Shown in pieces: positions 1 to 10,792 of a stretch of DNA of 52,324 nucleotides (the first letter of the stretch is position 1; the number at the start of each line of letters is the position of its first letter). The notes under the pieces were generated by a model. That model saw only the letters and a list, made by a program, of their open reading frames with translations. It was not told the DNA's origin and did no database searches. Origin of the DNA: Coriobacteriia bacterium (GTDB lineage Bacteria; Actinomycetota; Coriobacteriia; Anaerosomatales; SLCP01). The position numbers and the translations under genes are program-made. The DNA lies in NCBI GenBank assembly GCA_014859265.1, contig JACUUN010000007.1, forward strand, positions 1 through 52,324. Direction: 5' to 3'.

Positions 1-3000
1 TAGCCGGCGAGGGTGGTCGACTTCACGAGGCCGGTCTCGTAGTGCTCGAAGTCGATCGCGCTAAGCGGGGTCGCGATGCGCTCTAAGAAGCGCTTGGCCT
101 CATCGTAGGTGTAGGTGGTGCGCGTGCCGGCCTCGTCTTCGGACCAGAGGATGTCGTTGGTCTCGGCGTCGTAGGCGGCGCGGCGCTCATGTCCGAGCGG
201 GTCGGTCATGCGCGTGCGGTTGCCGGCGGTGTCGTAGACGAAGAGCGTGGTGTGGTTGCGGGCATCGGTGAGCGAGGCGATCAGGCCCCGGTCGTTGTAG
301 GTGCGCGCGGTGGTGTTGCCGCCGCCGTCGGTCATGTCTGTCGCGCGGAAGAGGCTGTCGAAGGCGTGGGTCTCGGTGAGTCCTCGGTAGTTGTTGAGCG
401 TGGTCACACGCCCCTCGGCATCGTAGTCGTAGGCGAACTCGCTGCCGAAGACGTCGAGCTGGTCTGTGACACGACCCTCGGCATCATAGGTGTTCTGCAG
501 CCAAGGAGTCTGCCCGGATCCGGGCGTGTGGATCGCGGTCATCTGGCCGCCCGCATCGTAGGTGTAGGCGGTCGTCCCGCCGCGCAGGTCGGTCACCTCG
601 ACGAGGTCGCCAGCGGCGCTGTAGGCGTAGGTGACCTCGCGCCCGGCCTGGTCGCTCAGGCGCACGATGCGGTTCGAGGCGTACTCGAAGACGAGCTCGC
701 GGCCGCCGGGGGCGGTGATCGAAGTGAGCAGATCGCCGGTGTAGTGGAACGAGAGCGCGTTGCCGTGGCGGTCGGCGTGGGAGACAGGGCGGCCGTTCTC
801 GTTGAACGAGAGCACGGACAGGTCGGTGTGGGCAAGCTCGTAGCCGCCGGCGGTCTGGCGCAGCTCCTCGAGGATCCCGTCGGGCGATGCGTACGCGCCG
901 CCGACGAGCGGTTCGAAGGTCATGCGGCGACCGTCGCCGTACACGACGGTCACCTCGTCGTCGGGGTCGAAGCGAAGCGAGATGCCGAAGCTGTGCGACC
1001 ATCCTCGGCCGAATGGGCCGTTGTTGGTCGCAGCGTCCTGTGAGCTGTAGTCGCGGGCGAGCGCGAGATCGGGGCCGAGACCGGGCACGGCGATGTCGGT
1101 CGTGTGCAAGAAGTAGTTGCCGGTCGCGGTGTTGACCGGGTCCCCGCCAGCCGGTGAGGGTGAGTTCGACCCATACGCGGCAGCGGTCTTGCCGTCCTTG
1201 ACCGAGACGGTCGACCAGGGGTCGTAGACCGTGTTGAGTCTATCTGACACGGACGGGCCCGCGTGGGTCCCCCAGTAGTTGCGGCGCACATCCGCAATCA
1301 CGCTCGCGTTGTTGCGCACGTTGCCGTTAGGGTTGCCGTAGAGGTTGCAGTAGTTGAGGGTTGGGACTGCCGTGCCCGCGATGTCGACTCCGCGGTAGGA
1401 GTTCGAGCGGATGGTGCTGCGGGTGATCGCCGGCGTCGCCGAGCTCGCGTTGACGCCCGTCGAGTTGCCCTCGACGACGCAGTCGCGCAGCTCGCCCGCC
1501 GCGCCCGAGTAGTAGACGCCGGTCGAGTGGCCCGACACGACGCTGTCGCGGATCGAGGGGGCGGCGCCGGCGCCGATCACGTAGACGCCGGTCGTGTGGC
1601 CGGCCGTGACGGTCGCGTGGCGGATGGCGGGCGAGGAGCCGTCGACGACGACCGAGGCGTAGGGCGTGTTGTACCCGGAGGACGCGCCGCCGTAGCGGAC
1701 CTCGGCGTGCTCGAGGCGGCTCGCCGACGCGCCGGGGCCGAAGCGGACCTTGTCCCAGTCGCCCTTCGCCGGCTGGGTGGCATCCCCGTCGCCGTTCGTG
1801 TCCCCGCCGGCCGTGTCGTCCCTGATCGAGGTGAAGGTGATGCGCTCGGCCGGCGTGCCGACGGCGGTAAGCGTACCGTCGACGGTCAGGCGCGAGGACG
1901 CACCGGCGAACTTGACGACCGTGCCGGGCTCGAGGGTGAGGGTCGCCGAGGCCCCGACTGTGTAGATGCCCGAGACGACGTAGGGCAGCGGCTGCCTGAC
2001 GAGCGTGTAGGGCGTGGCCGACGAGCGGGTGCCGCTGAGGCGGATGCCGTCCGTCCCGTTGCCCGTGCCGGTGTTGCCAGACATCGCGGGCGCGGTGTTC
2101 GGATCCAGGACCAGCGGCCACAAGGTGTTGCCCGACAGCACGTTGCCGATGAGGGCGGGAGAGCCTCCTGAGGCGTTGACGCCCGTCGAGTTGCCCTCGA
2201 CGACGCAGTCGCGCAGCTCGCCCGCCGCGCCCGAGTAGTAGACGCCGGTCGAGTGGCCCGACACGACGCTGTCGCGGATCGAGGGGGCGGCGCCGGCGCC
2301 GATCACGTAGACGCCGGTCGTGTGGCCGGCCGTGACGGTCGCGTGGCGGATGGCGGGCGAGGAGCCGTCGACGACGACCGAGGCGTAGGGCGTGTTGTAC
2401 CCGGAGGACGCGCCGCCGTAGCGGACCTCGGCGTGCTCGAGGCGGCTCGCCGACGCGCCGGGGCCGAAGCGGACCTTGTCCCAGTCGCCCTTCGCCGGCT
2501 GGGTGGCATCCCCGTCGCCGTTCGTGTCCCCGCCGGCCGTGTCGTCCCTGATCGAGGTGAAGGTGATGCGCTCGGCCGGCGTGCCGACGGCGGTAAGCGT
2601 ACCGTCGACGGTCAGGCGCGAGGACGCACCGGCGAACTTGACGACCGTGCCGGGCTCGAGGGTCAGGTGCGCCCCAGAAGCCACGGTCACGTTGCCGGAT
2701 ACCACCCACACCGTGTCCGCAGTCCATGTGGTATCCGAGCTGATCGTCCCAGACACCTGTTGACTCGGCAGTGTCTCCGAGGCCGTTTGCACTGCGAACG
2801 CCTCGCCCTGCAAGGTCATTGAACTCGACAAGACGAGGCTTGGCACAGTCTCGTCACGCATGGCCGCCAGGAAGCGCTCGGCTCTCGCCGCAACCCGCGC
2901 GAGCGCCAATGGCGGCATGACCGCGAGTGCGGCGATGACAGCCCTCTCCAAGAATCCAGCCCGTGTGTTTGGCGAGCGATGGACCGCGGTCGCCAGCCGA

Positions 3001-3272
3001 TCCGGGACCGCGATGGCTTCAGCAGTGTACTCAGCGTCATCAGGACCAGGCCTATCGGCCGCGTGCGCGACTGACGGCGTGAACAGGCCACCAGCCAACG
3101 CGCCTAGCGCACTCAAGGCCTCATTGGCAGCACCATCCAGTTGGTGCTCCGCAGGTGACGGCGTGGGCCGTTCAACGCTCGACGGCATAGCGCGAGACGG
3201 AACGGCAATCTGGAGCACAAGCAGTACGGAAAGGCAGCAACGAATCGCCGCTTCGGCACATCGACGAATCAT
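1..3272 (-). CDS. Secreted right-handed beta-helix / RHS (YD-repeat) protein, partial (runs off left edge)
   Basis: Reading minus from ATG at 3272: signal-like N-terminus MIRRCAEAAIRCCLSVLLVLQIAVPSRAM, beta-helix segments (..HLTLEPGTVVKFAGASSRLTVDGTLTAVGTPAERITFTS.., ..RRNYWGTHAGPS..), DUF6531-like ..PVNTATGNYFLHTTDIAVPGLGPDLALARDYSSQ.., then YD repeats (YDAEGRVTTLNNYRG, YDTAGNRTRMTDPLG, YTYDEAKRFLERI). Frame at 3272 and at 59 agree (difference 3213 = 3x1071); no stop seen. Not in supplied ORF list because it lacks an in-window stop. Confidence 0.85.
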   Translation of the reverse strand, partial: MIRRCAEAAIRCCLSVLLVLQIAVPSRAMPSSVERPTPSPAEHQLDGAANEALSALGALAGGLFTPSVAHAADRPGPDDAEYTAEAIAVPDRLATAVHRSPNTRAGFLERAVIAALAVMPPLALARVAARAERFLAAMRDETVPSLVLSSSMTLQGEAFAVQTASETLPSQQVSGTISSDTTWTADTVWVVSGNVTVASGAHLTLEPGTVVKFAGASSRLTVDGTLTAVGTPAERITFTSIRDDTAGGDTNGDGDATQPAKGDWDKVRFGPGASASRLEHAEVRYGGASSGYNTPYASVVVDGSSPAIRHATVTAGHTTGVYVIGAGAAPSIRDSVVSGHSTGVYYSGAAGELRDCVVEGNSTGVNASGGSPALIGNVLSGNTLWPLVLDPNTAPAMSGNTGTGNGTDGIRLSGTRSSATPYTLVRQPLPYVVSGIYTVGASATLTLEPGTVVKFAGASSRLTVDGTLTAVGTPAERITFTSIRDDTAGGDTNGDGDATQPAKGDWDKVRFGPGASASRLEHAEVRYGGASSGYNTPYASVVVDGSSPAIRHATVTAGHTTGVYVIGAGAAPSIRDSVVSGHSTGVYYSGAAGELRDCVVEGNSTGVNASSATPAITRSTIRSNSYRGVDIAGTAVPTLNYCNLYGNPNGNVRNNASVIADVRRNYWGTHAGPSVSDRLNTVYDPWSTVSVKDGKTAAAYGSNSPSPAGGDPVNTATGNYFLHTTDIAVPGLGPDLALARDYSSQDAATNNGPFGRGWSHSFGISLRFDPDDEVTVVYGDGRRMTFEPLVGGAYASPDGILEELRQTAGGYELAHTDLSVLSFNENGRPVSHADRHGNALSFHYTGDLLTSITAPGGRELVFEYASNRIVRLSDQAGREVTYAYSAAGDLVEVTDLRGGTTAYTYDAGGQMTAIHTPGSGQTPWLQNTYDAEGRVTDQLDVFGSEFAYDYDAEGRVTTLNNYRGLTETHAFDSLFRATDMTDGGGNTTARTYNDRGLIASLTDARNHTTLFVYDTAGNRTRMTDPLGHERRAAYDAETNDILWSEDEAGTRTTYTYDEAKRFLERIATPLSAIDFEHYETGLVKSTTLAG
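1447..1937. repeat. Direct repeat copy A (~491 bp) within the beta-helix/RHS gene
   Basis: Sequence from gcgttgacgcccgtcgag to ccgggctcgagggt is repeated at +726 bp; shared sub-ORFs (1577..1783 and 2303..2509) translate identically. Confidence 0.95.
2173..2663. repeat. Direct repeat copy B (~491 bp) within the beta-helix/RHS gene
   Basis: Same as copy A; offset 726 bp (242 codons), in phase with the reading frame. Confidence 0.95.
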
Positions 3273-3420
3273 GGACTCCCCCCCTATCTCCACACCCCTC
3301 GATACGGGCCCCTCGCCCCAGTCTCCGCGGCTACGCGCTCTTGCGCGCGGCATCACAGAGACAAGCCGTGCCCAGGTTACCATAGGCAACATGGGCGTCA
3401 GTGACTCCAATCACACCCCC

Positions 3421-4758
3421 TCACCGACCCGCGACCGCCGTCGCCGCGGCGACTGTGCGGATGCTCCCGGTCACGACCGCGCCGGCCTGGCTGCCCGCGA
3501 GCGCGGCCTCGACACCTGCCGCGACGCTCTCCGCAACTTCGGGCCGCGTGCCGGTGACGCGCTCGACCACGGCAGCGAGATCGGCGGCCGGAAGCGCGCG
3601 GGATGATTCAGGCGCGACGCACACGAAGCGCATGGCGACCGGCGCGAGCGCGGCGACGATGCCGATGGCGTCCTTGTCGGCAAGCACGCCGAGCACGATC
3701 GTCGGGCGCCGGACGGGGTCGGGCCACGCGGCGGCGATGGCGCGCGCGAGCACCGTGGCCCCCTCGGGGTTGTGCGCGGCGTCGACCACGAGCCACGGGT
3801 CGCGGCCCAGCACCTGGAAGCGCCCCGGGAAGGTGATCGTGGCAACCGCCCTGCGCACGGTGTGCGCGTCGAGCGCGCGTTCGAGGAACGCCTCAGCAGC
3901 CGCAATCGCGGTAGCGACGTTGGCGGCCTGGTAGGCTGGCGCGCGGACTTCGACGCCGGTGTAGGCCGCGAAGATGCCGGCGACGTCGACGCGGGTGGCG
4001 CCGTCGGGTGCCTCAGGGGTGGTGGTGACCGTGTAGCGCACGGTGTCGGCCTCGGCCACGGGGCTCACTGCGCCGGCGGGTCGTACCGCACGCACGAGCG
4101 CGGTCGTGCCGATCGCGCTCACCCGTTCGTGGAAGGCCACCTCCACGCCGACCGTCCCCGGCCCGAGCACGGCTACCGAGTGCTCGCGGATGATGTGCGC
4201 CTTGTCAGCGGCGATGGCCTCGCGGGTCTCGCCGAGGTGCGCGGTGTGATCGAGCCCGACACCGGTGATGACCGCCACCGTTGGCTCCACCACGCTCGTG
4301 GCATCCCAGCGGCCACCCATCCCCACCTCGAGCACCGCCGCCTCCACGCCGCACTCACGAAATGCCCAGAGACACGCGGCGGTCACTATCTCGAACTCGG
4401 TCGGCGTGACCCCGGCGCGCGTTGCCGCGTCGAGCGCCTCGCCAACCGCGGCCGTGAACATCACTTCGGAGACGGGCACACCCCCGCATGCGATCCGCTC
4501 GGTGTAGGAGTGCAGCTCGGGGCTCGTGTACGCGCCCGCGCACACGTTGTGCGCCTCGAAGAGGGCCGCAATGAGGCGCGTGACCGACGACTTGCCGTTG
4601 GTGCCGGTCACCTGCACCGAGGCGAACGCGTCCTGCGGTCGGCCGAGCTCGGCAGCCATCGCACGAATGGGCTCGAGCGAGGGGTTGATGCCGAAGGTGA
4701 GCGCCCTGCGAAGCGCCCGCACGGCGTCGACGTACCCGAAAGGCGTGGAGGCGGCCAT
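3421..4758 (-). CDS. folC: Folylpolyglutamate synthase / dihydrofolate synthase
   Basis: Mur-ligase-like VTGTNGKSSVTRLIAALFEAHN, AYTSPELHSYTERI, LVVDAAHNPEGA motifs; adjacent to valS. Confidence 0.93.
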   Translation of the reverse strand: MAASTPFGYVDAVRALRRALTFGINPSLEPIRAMAAELGRPQDAFASVQVTGTNGKSSVTRLIAALFEAHNVCAGAYTSPELHSYTERIACGGVPVSEVMFTAAVGEALDAATRAGVTPTEFEIVTAACLWAFRECGVEAAVLEVGMGGRWDATSVVEPTVAVITGVGLDHTAHLGETREAIAADKAHIIREHSVAVLGPGTVGVEVAFHERVSAIGTTALVRAVRPAGAVSPVAEADTVRYTVTTTPEAPDGATRVDVAGIFAAYTGVEVRAPAYQAANVATAIAAAEAFLERALDAHTVRRAVATITFPGRFQVLGRDPWLVVDAAHNPEGATVLARAIAAAWPDPVRRPTIVLGVLADKDAIGIVAALAPVAMRFVCVAPESSRALPAADLAAVVERVTGTRPEVAESVAAGVEAALAGSQAGAVVTGSIRTVAAATAVAGR

Positions 4759-4773
4759 TCGCCGGCCCTGCCT

Positions 4774-7470
4774 TTAAGCCTCGAGCTCGTCGAGCTGCGT
4801 GCGCAGGGCGGCGACGGTATCGGCGAGTTCGACCTCTTTGGCGCGCTCCTTAGCGATGACCTCGGCAGCCGCCTTGGCAAGGAAGCCCTCGTTGGCGAGC
4901 TTGCGCTCGATCTTGGCGAGGTCTTCTGCCACAGACGCGAGCTCCTTGGCGACCCGAGTGCGCTCAGCATCGAGATCCACCACACCCTCGAGCGGCACGT
5001 AGACCTCCATACCGGCGGCCACCACGGTGACCGCATGCGCGGGCTTGGCAGCGTCGGTGCCTGCGGCAAACGAGTCGATGCCGGCAAGGGCGTGCAGGTA
5101 GCCGAACTCGGCCGAGAGCAGCTGGTCGTCGGTGGCAGCCTGCGTCTTGATGATGACGGAGATGCCCTGCTTGGGCGGGATGCGGTAGCGGGCGCGCACG
5201 GTGCGCACGGCCACGACGATCTCGAGCATCTTGCCGACCGAGCGCTCTGCGGCCTCGTCGCGGAAACGCGCGAGTGCGGCCGGGTCGGGCCACGCGGCGA
5301 CCATGAGCGAGGGCGCGTCGGAGCCCGCGACCCGCGGGATGTTGCGCCAGATCTCCTCGGTGACAAAGGGCATCATCGGGTGCAGGAGGCGCAGTGCGGT
5401 GTCGAGCACGAAGACGAGGTTGCGCTGCGAGACGCGCCGCGCGGCCTGCTCGGCCTCGTCGGCGTCCTCGCGCGCCCCGGCGAACAGGCGCGGCTTGGAA
5501 AGCTCGATGTACCAGTCGCAGAACTCGTTCCAGAAGAAGTCGTAGAGCGCGCGGGCCACCTCGCCGAACTGGTAGGTCATGATGCCCTCGTCGACCTGCC
5601 CCGCGAGATCAGCGAGGCGCGAGAGGATCCACGCATCGGCCACCGTGGCGGCCTCTGGCTCGCCTGGCACGAAGGTCTCGTCGAGGTTCATGAGCACGAA
5701 GCGGCTCGCGTTCCAGATCTTGTTCGCGAAGTTGCGCGAGGAGAGCAGCTTGTCCTCGGCGAACCTGATGTCTTGGGTGCCGGTCGTCTGCAGCATGAGC
5801 CCGAAACGCATGCCGTCGGCCCCGTAATGTTCCATGAGGTCGAGCGGGTCGATGCCGGTGCCGAGCGACTTGCTCATCCGCTTGCCCTCGGCGTTGAAGA
5901 CCGTGGGGTGGATGATGACGTCGTCAAACGGGATGTCGCGCGCGAAGTTGATGCCGCTCATGATCATGCGCGCCACCCACAGGAAGAGGATGTCGCGCGC
6001 GGTGGAGAGCACGCTCGTGGGATAGAAGTACGCGAACTCGGGCGTGTCTTGCGGCCAGCCGAGGGTCGCAAACGGCCAGAGCTGGCTCGAGAACCAGGTG
6101 TCGAGCACGTCCTCGTCCTGGCGCACCGGCCCGCCGCACCCGGCGCACTCGGTGAGGTCGGTCATCGAGGCTAGCGCCGGCGCGCTGCACGTGTCGCAGT
6201 AGAAGACCGGGATGCGGTGGCCCCACCACAGCTGGCGGCTGATGCACCAGTCGCGGATGTTCTCCATCCAGTGGAAGTAGACGTTCTCCCAGCGCTTGGG
6301 GTGGAAGGTCACGCGCCCGTCGCGCACCGCCTCGATGGCCGGAGCGGCGAGCGGCTTCATGTCCACGAACCACTGGTCGGAGAGCCACGGCTCGATGACC
6401 GTGTGGCAGCGGTAGCAGTGGCCGACCGCGTGAACGTGATCCTCGATGCCGAGCAGCAGGCCGGCGGCCTCCATATCGGCGACGACCTGGCGGCGAGCCT
6501 CGTAGCGCTCCAGCCCCTCGTAGGGGCCCCCCTCGGCCGAGATGGTGGCATCGGCGTTGAGGATGTTGACCTTGGCGCAGTCGTGGCGCTCGGCGATCTC
6601 GAAGTCGTTGGGGTCGTGCGCAGGCGTGACCTTAACCGCTCCGGTCCCGAAGCTCGGGTCGACGTAGTCGTCGGCCACGACGGGGATGTGGCGCCCGATG
6701 AGCGGCAGGACGACAGTAGCGCCCACGAGGTCGCGGTAGCGGTCGTCGTCCGGATGCACGGCAACGCACGTGTCGCCGAGCATCGTCTCTGGACGGGTGG
6801 TGACGACCACGACGTGGTCGCGTCCGGCTACCGGCTCGGCCAGCGGGTAGCGGAAGTGCCACAGGTGGCTGTCGAGGTCCTCGTGCTCGACCTCGATATC
6901 GGAGATTGCGGTCGAGCAGCGCGGACACCAGTTGATGATGCGCTTACCGCGGTAGATGAGGCCGGAGTTGTACCAGTCGACGAAGACCTTGCGCACCGCG
7001 AGCTGGTAGGTCGGGTCCATCGTGAACCACTCGTCGGAGTAGTCGCACGAGCAGCCCATCGCCTTGAGCTGCGTGATGATGGTCGAGCCGTGTTCGCGGC
7101 GCCACTCCCAGCACGCCTCGATGAAAGCCTCGCGGCCGACGTCGTGGCGACTCCTGCCCTGTTTGGCGAGCATCTGCTCGACCTTGTTTTGGGTCGCGAT
7201 GCCGGCGTGATCGGTGCCCAGTACCCAACGGGTCGGACGGCCGGTCATGCGCGCGCGGCGAATCACCACGTCCTGGATTGTATTGTTGAGCGCGTGCCCC
7301 ATGTGCAGCGAGCCGGTCACGTTGGGCGGCGGGATGGCGACGGTGAAGGGCCGCTCCCCGCCCGGGACCGGAGCCTGCTCGAAGTAGCGGCCGGAAAGCC
7401 ACGACTCGAAGACGGGCGTCTCGACGGCCTTCGGGTCGTAGGCCTTGGGCATCTCGCTCATCGGCGTCAC
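4774..7470 (-). CDS. valS: Valyl-tRNA synthetase
   Basis: PPPNVTGSLHMGHALNNTIQD (HIGH), GKRMSKSLGTGIDP (KMSKS), C-terminal coiled coil; 898 aa. Confidence 0.97.
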   Translation of the reverse strand: MTPMSEMPKAYDPKAVETPVFESWLSGRYFEQAPVPGGERPFTVAIPPPNVTGSLHMGHALNNTIQDVVIRRARMTGRPTRWVLGTDHAGIATQNKVEQMLAKQGRSRHDVGREAFIEACWEWRREHGSTIITQLKAMGCSCDYSDEWFTMDPTYQLAVRKVFVDWYNSGLIYRGKRIINWCPRCSTAISDIEVEHEDLDSHLWHFRYPLAEPVAGRDHVVVVTTRPETMLGDTCVAVHPDDDRYRDLVGATVVLPLIGRHIPVVADDYVDPSFGTGAVKVTPAHDPNDFEIAERHDCAKVNILNADATISAEGGPYEGLERYEARRQVVADMEAAGLLLGIEDHVHAVGHCYRCHTVIEPWLSDQWFVDMKPLAAPAIEAVRDGRVTFHPKRWENVYFHWMENIRDWCISRQLWWGHRIPVFYCDTCSAPALASMTDLTECAGCGGPVRQDEDVLDTWFSSQLWPFATLGWPQDTPEFAYFYPTSVLSTARDILFLWVARMIMSGINFARDIPFDDVIIHPTVFNAEGKRMSKSLGTGIDPLDLMEHYGADGMRFGLMLQTTGTQDIRFAEDKLLSSRNFANKIWNASRFVLMNLDETFVPGEPEAATVADAWILSRLADLAGQVDEGIMTYQFGEVARALYDFFWNEFCDWYIELSKPRLFAGAREDADEAEQAARRVSQRNLVFVLDTALRLLHPMMPFVTEEIWRNIPRVAGSDAPSLMVAAWPDPAALARFRDEAAERSVGKMLEIVVAVRTVRARYRIPPKQGISVIIKTQAATDDQLLSAEFGYLHALAGIDSFAAGTDAAKPAHAVTVVAAGMEVYVPLEGVVDLDAERTRVAKELASVAEDLAKIERKLANEGFLAKAAAEVIAKERAKEVELADTVAALRTQLDELEA

Positions 7471-7471
7471 C

Positions 7472-8731
7472 TTACGCGCTCTCCGCTTCGCCGCGCTGCA
7501 CGATGGTGGGCGATGTGGCGCCGCGCACCGTCTCCTCGGTCACGACCACAGCCTCGATGTCGTTACGGCTCGGCAGGTCATACATCGTGTCGAGCAGCAG
7601 GCCTTCGAGGATGGAGCGCAGGCCGCGCGCGCCGGTGCCGTGTGCGATTGCGTGCCGGGCGACCGCCCTCAGCGCATCGTCGGTGAACTCGAGCCCTACG
7701 CCCTCGAGCTCGAAGAGGCGGTGGTACTGCTTCACGAACGCGTTCTTGGGCTCGGTCAGTATGCTCACGAGGTCGTCCTCGGTCAGGTCCTGGACCGAGA
7801 CGAGCACCGGCAGCCGTCCGACGAACTCGGGGATGAGCCCGTACTTGTGCAGGTCCTCCGGCAGCACGCGGGAGAGCAGCTCGCCCTTCTGCTTCGCCGA
7901 GGCGTCCGCGAGATCGGCGCCGAAGCCCAGACCGCGCTTGCCGACACGGTCGGCGATAATCTTCTCCAGGTCGACAAAGGCGCCGCCGAGGATGAAGAGG
8001 ATGTTGGTGGTGTCGATGCGGATGAGCTCCTGCTGCGGGTGCTTGCGCCCGCCCTGCGGGGGCACCGCCGCCTCGGTCCCCTCGAGGATCTTCAGCAGCG
8101 CCTGCTGCACGCCCTCGCCGGAGACGTCACGCGTGATCGAGAGGTTCTCGGCCTTGCGCGCGATCTTGTCGATCTCGTCGATATAGATGATGCCGACCTC
8201 GGCCCGCTTGATGTCGAAGTCCGCGGCGGTGATGAGCTTGAGCAGGATGTTCTCGACGTCCTCGCCCACGTACCCCGCCTCGGTAAGCGCCGTGGCGTCG
8301 GCGATGGCGAACGGCACCTTCAGGATGCGGGCGAGGGTCTGCGCGAGCAGCGTCTTGCCGCAGCCGGTCGGGCCGAGCATGAGGATGTTGCTCTTGGCGA
8401 GTTCGACCTCATCATCGCCGACCGTCGGCATCACCCGGATGCGCTTGTAGTGGTTGTACACCGCAACCGAGAGCACCTTCTTGGCGCGTTCCTGGCCGAC
8501 AACGTAGTCGTTCAGAGCCTTGTTGATCTCGGCCGGGGTGGGCAGCTCGTCGGCGAACGGCGACATCTGCTGATCCTCGGTGAGCTCGTCCTCGACGATG
8601 TCGTTACACAGCCCGATGCACTCATCGCAGATGTAGACGCCCGGCCCGGCGATGAGCTTGCGGACCTGGCGCTGGCTCTTCGAGCAGAACGAGCACTTCA
8701 GCTGGTCAGGATTGTCGGTGGTGCGGCTCAC
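7472..8731 (-). CDS. clpX: ATP-dependent Clp protease ATP-binding subunit ClpX
   Basis: N-terminal zinc finger [30 protein letters not shown], Walker [16 protein letters not shown]. Confidence 0.98.
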   Translation of the reverse strand: MSRTTDNPDQLKCSFCSKSQRQVRKLIAGPGVYICDECIGLCNDIVEDELTEDQQMSPFADELPTPAEINKALNDYVVGQERAKKVLSVAVYNHYKRIRVMPTVGDDEVELAKSNILMLGPTGCGKTLLAQTLARILKVPFAIADATALTEAGYVGEDVENILLKLITAADFDIKRAEVGIIYIDEIDKIARKAENLSITRDVSGEGVQQALLKILEGTEAAVPPQGGRKHPQQELIRIDTTNILFILGGAFVDLEKIIADRVGKRGLGFGADLADASAKQKGELLSRVLPEDLHKYGLIPEFVGRLPVLVSVQDLTEDDLVSILTEPKNAFVKQYHRLFELEGVGLEFTDDALRAVARHAIAHGTGARGLRSILEGLLLDTMYDLPSRNDIEAVVVTEETVRGATSPTIVQRGEAESA

Positions 8732-9345
8732 TCGTCTCCCACTTTCACTCCGCGCTTGACGAAGACCTCGTCGACCACCCCGTACGCCTTGGCTTCCTCG
8801 GCGGTCATGATGTTGTCCCGGTCGGTGTCGGCGTGAATCGTCTTGATCGGCTGACCGGTGTGGTGCGCGAGGATGTTGTCGAGCGCCTCGCGCATGCGCA
8901 GCATCTCTTTGGCCTGGATCTCGATGTCACTGACCTGGCCCTGCGTACCGCCCCACGGCTGATGGATGAGGATGCGGCTGTTGGGCAGCGCGAATCGCTT
9001 GCCGGAAGCACCGGCGGCGAGCAGCACGGCGGCCATCGAGGCGCACTGGCCGATGCAGATGGTCGACACGTCGGACTTGATGTACTGCATCGTGTCGTAG
9101 ACGGCCATGCCAGCGGTGATCGACCCGCCGGGAGAGTTCAGGTAAAGGTTGATGTCCTTCTCGGGGTCGGCGCTCTCCAGGTGCAGGAGCTGCGCGATCA
9201 CGATGTTGGCGATGTCGTCGTTGACCTCGTGGCCGAGGAACACGATTCGCTCGTTGAGCAGCCTCGAGTAGATATCGAAGCTGCGCTCGCCGCGGCTCGT
9301 CTGCTCGACAACGATCGGTACCAGGTTGTATGCGTCATGTGACAT
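8728..9345 (-). CDS. clpP: ATP-dependent Clp protease proteolytic subunit ClpP (start chosen at [16 protein letters not shown])
   Basis: [35 protein letters not shown] catalytic Ser/His region; overlaps clpX by 4 bp. Confidence 0.97.
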   Translation of the reverse strand: MSHDAYNLVPIVVEQTSRGERSFDIYSRLLNERIVFLGHEVNDDIANIVIAQLLHLESADPEKDINLYLNSPGGSITAGMAVYDTMQYIKSDVSTICIGQCASMAAVLLAAGASGKRFALPNSRILIHQPWGGTQGQVSDIEIQAKEMLRMREALDNILAHHTGQPIKTIHADTDRDNIMTAEEAKAYGVVDEVFVKRGVKVGDE

Positions 9346-9358
9346 CGGTGCTACCGTC

Positions 9359-10744
9359 CTACTCTTCTGATGCGGGGTTATCGGCAGCCGCCTCGGCGGC
9401 CTCGTCTTCGCCGCCGGTCTCTTCATCGCCGGCGGAAGGCTCCTTCTCGATGATTTCCACGTTCTCCTCATTCATAAGCCACTCGACCGCCTTGCGGTGC
9501 ATGATCCCCTCGGTGAGGAGCTCGATCGCGCGGGCCTCATCCCAGCGAGCACGCAACTCGGCGACGTCGGTCTCGGACGCCTCGGCGAAGCGCGTGATCT
9601 CGTCGGTGATATCGTCCTCGGTGACGTCCATGCCAGCCGCGCGGAAGAGCGCCTCGAGCGCGAGCTCCTCGCGGACCATGACGGCCGCCTGCTCCTCGAT
9701 GTCCTTCGAGATCTGCTCGGGATCGTACCCGGTGGCCTGCGCGTACTGCTCGATGGTCATGCCGCGCGAGTGCAGGCCCTCTACGAAATCGCTCAGCATG
9801 GACTGGCGGCGCGCCCTGAGCATCGCCTCGGGAGCCTCGCCCTCGAGGCGCTCGGCAAGGACCGTCCGCGCCCCCCGCTCGAGGATGCGCGCACGGCCGG
9901 TGGCCTTGGCCTCGTCGAGCTTCGACTTGATGTTGGCACGCAGCTCGTCGAGGGTCTCGAAGCCGCCGACGTTGCTCGCGAACTCGTCGTCGAGCTCGGG
10001 CAGGACCTTCTCCTTGATCTCGTGCACGGTGACCTCGAACGCGGCGGTCTTGCCGACGAACTCGGGGTTGGATGAGCTCTCTGGGATCACGAACTCGATG
10101 CGCGTCTGGCCGTCGACCTCCACACCGAGCAGACCCTCGTCGAACTCGGCGGGCATGAGGCCCTTGCCCATCTCGTAGAGGTACTTCTCGACGACGTTGC
10201 CCTCGTACTCCTCGCCGTCCACCGTGCCGGTGAAGGAGAGCAGCACGAAGTCCCCGGCAGCGACACCGCGGCCCTCGACGGGCTCAAGGTTCGCGAAACG
10301 CTCGCGCGTGTGCTCGATCTGGGCGTCGACCTCGCGGTCAGAAGCCTCGGCCGGCGGGACGGTCACGGAGATGCCCTCGGTCGAGGTGAGCGTGAGTTCG
10401 GGCTTGATCTGGACGTCGACGGTGTAGGTGTACTCGGCACCCTCTATGAGCTCTTCGAGCTCGTCGACCTCGGGGCTCGCGATGGGCTTGAGCCCCTCGG
10501 CCTCAACGGCCTTGGGATAGCTCTCGTCGAGCACGCCCTCCTGGGCCTCACCGACCACTGCCTCGCGGCCCAGGTGCGTGTCGATAACGCTCCGGGGGGC
10601 CTTGCCGGGACGGAATCCGGGGACTTTCACTTTCTTCGCAAGCTCGCGGTAGGCGCGGTCGATGGCCGCATCCACATCGGCTGCGGGAACGGTAACGGTC
10701 AGCCTGATGGTGTGGCCGTTGACCTGCTCGACGCTCGTATTCAA
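9359..10744 (-). CDS. tig: Trigger factor (TTG start; the track ORF to 10867 runs through a tRNA)
   Basis: [58 protein letters not shown] just upstream of TTG at 10744; next to clpP/clpX. Confidence 0.93.
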   Translation of the reverse strand: MNTSVEQVNGHTIRLTVTVPAADVDAAIDRAYRELAKKVKVPGFRPGKAPRSVIDTHLGREAVVGEAQEGVLDESYPKAVEAEGLKPIASPEVDELEELIEGAEYTYTVDVQIKPELTLTSTEGISVTVPPAEASDREVDAQIEHTRERFANLEPVEGRGVAAGDFVLLSFTGTVDGEEYEGNVVEKYLYEMGKGLMPAEFDEGLLGVEVDGQTRIEFVIPESSSNPEFVGKTAAFEVTVHEIKEKVLPELDDEFASNVGGFETLDELRANIKSKLDEAKATGRARILERGARTVLAERLEGEAPEAMLRARRQSMLSDFVEGLHSRGMTIEQYAQATGYDPEQISKDIEEQAAVMVREELALEALFRAAGMDVTEDDITDEITRFAEASETDVAELRARWDEARAIELLTEGIMHRKAVEWLMNEENVEIIEKEPSAGDEETGGEDEAAEAAADNPASEE

Positions 10745-10792
10745 GGATCCTCCTACGCATGGACGGTGTACTTGAACCGGTGTGAGACTGGT

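Noticed and set aside
1447-2663. Mobile element or CRISPR-like array interpretation of the direct repeats
   Set aside because: Only two long in-frame copies inside a coding sequence; no terminal inverted repeats, transposase or short repeat/spacer periodicity.
1327-2727. 466-aa minus-strand ORF in the repeat region (Arg/His-rich)
   Set aside because: Out of frame with the real beta-helix/RHS protein; its internal repetition just reflects the DNA repeat.
3772-6174. 800-aa plus-strand ORF antisense to folC/valS
   Set aside because: Low-complexity Arg/Val/Gly/His composition typical of antisense frames in GC-rich coding DNA; the minus strand clearly encodes FolC and ValS.
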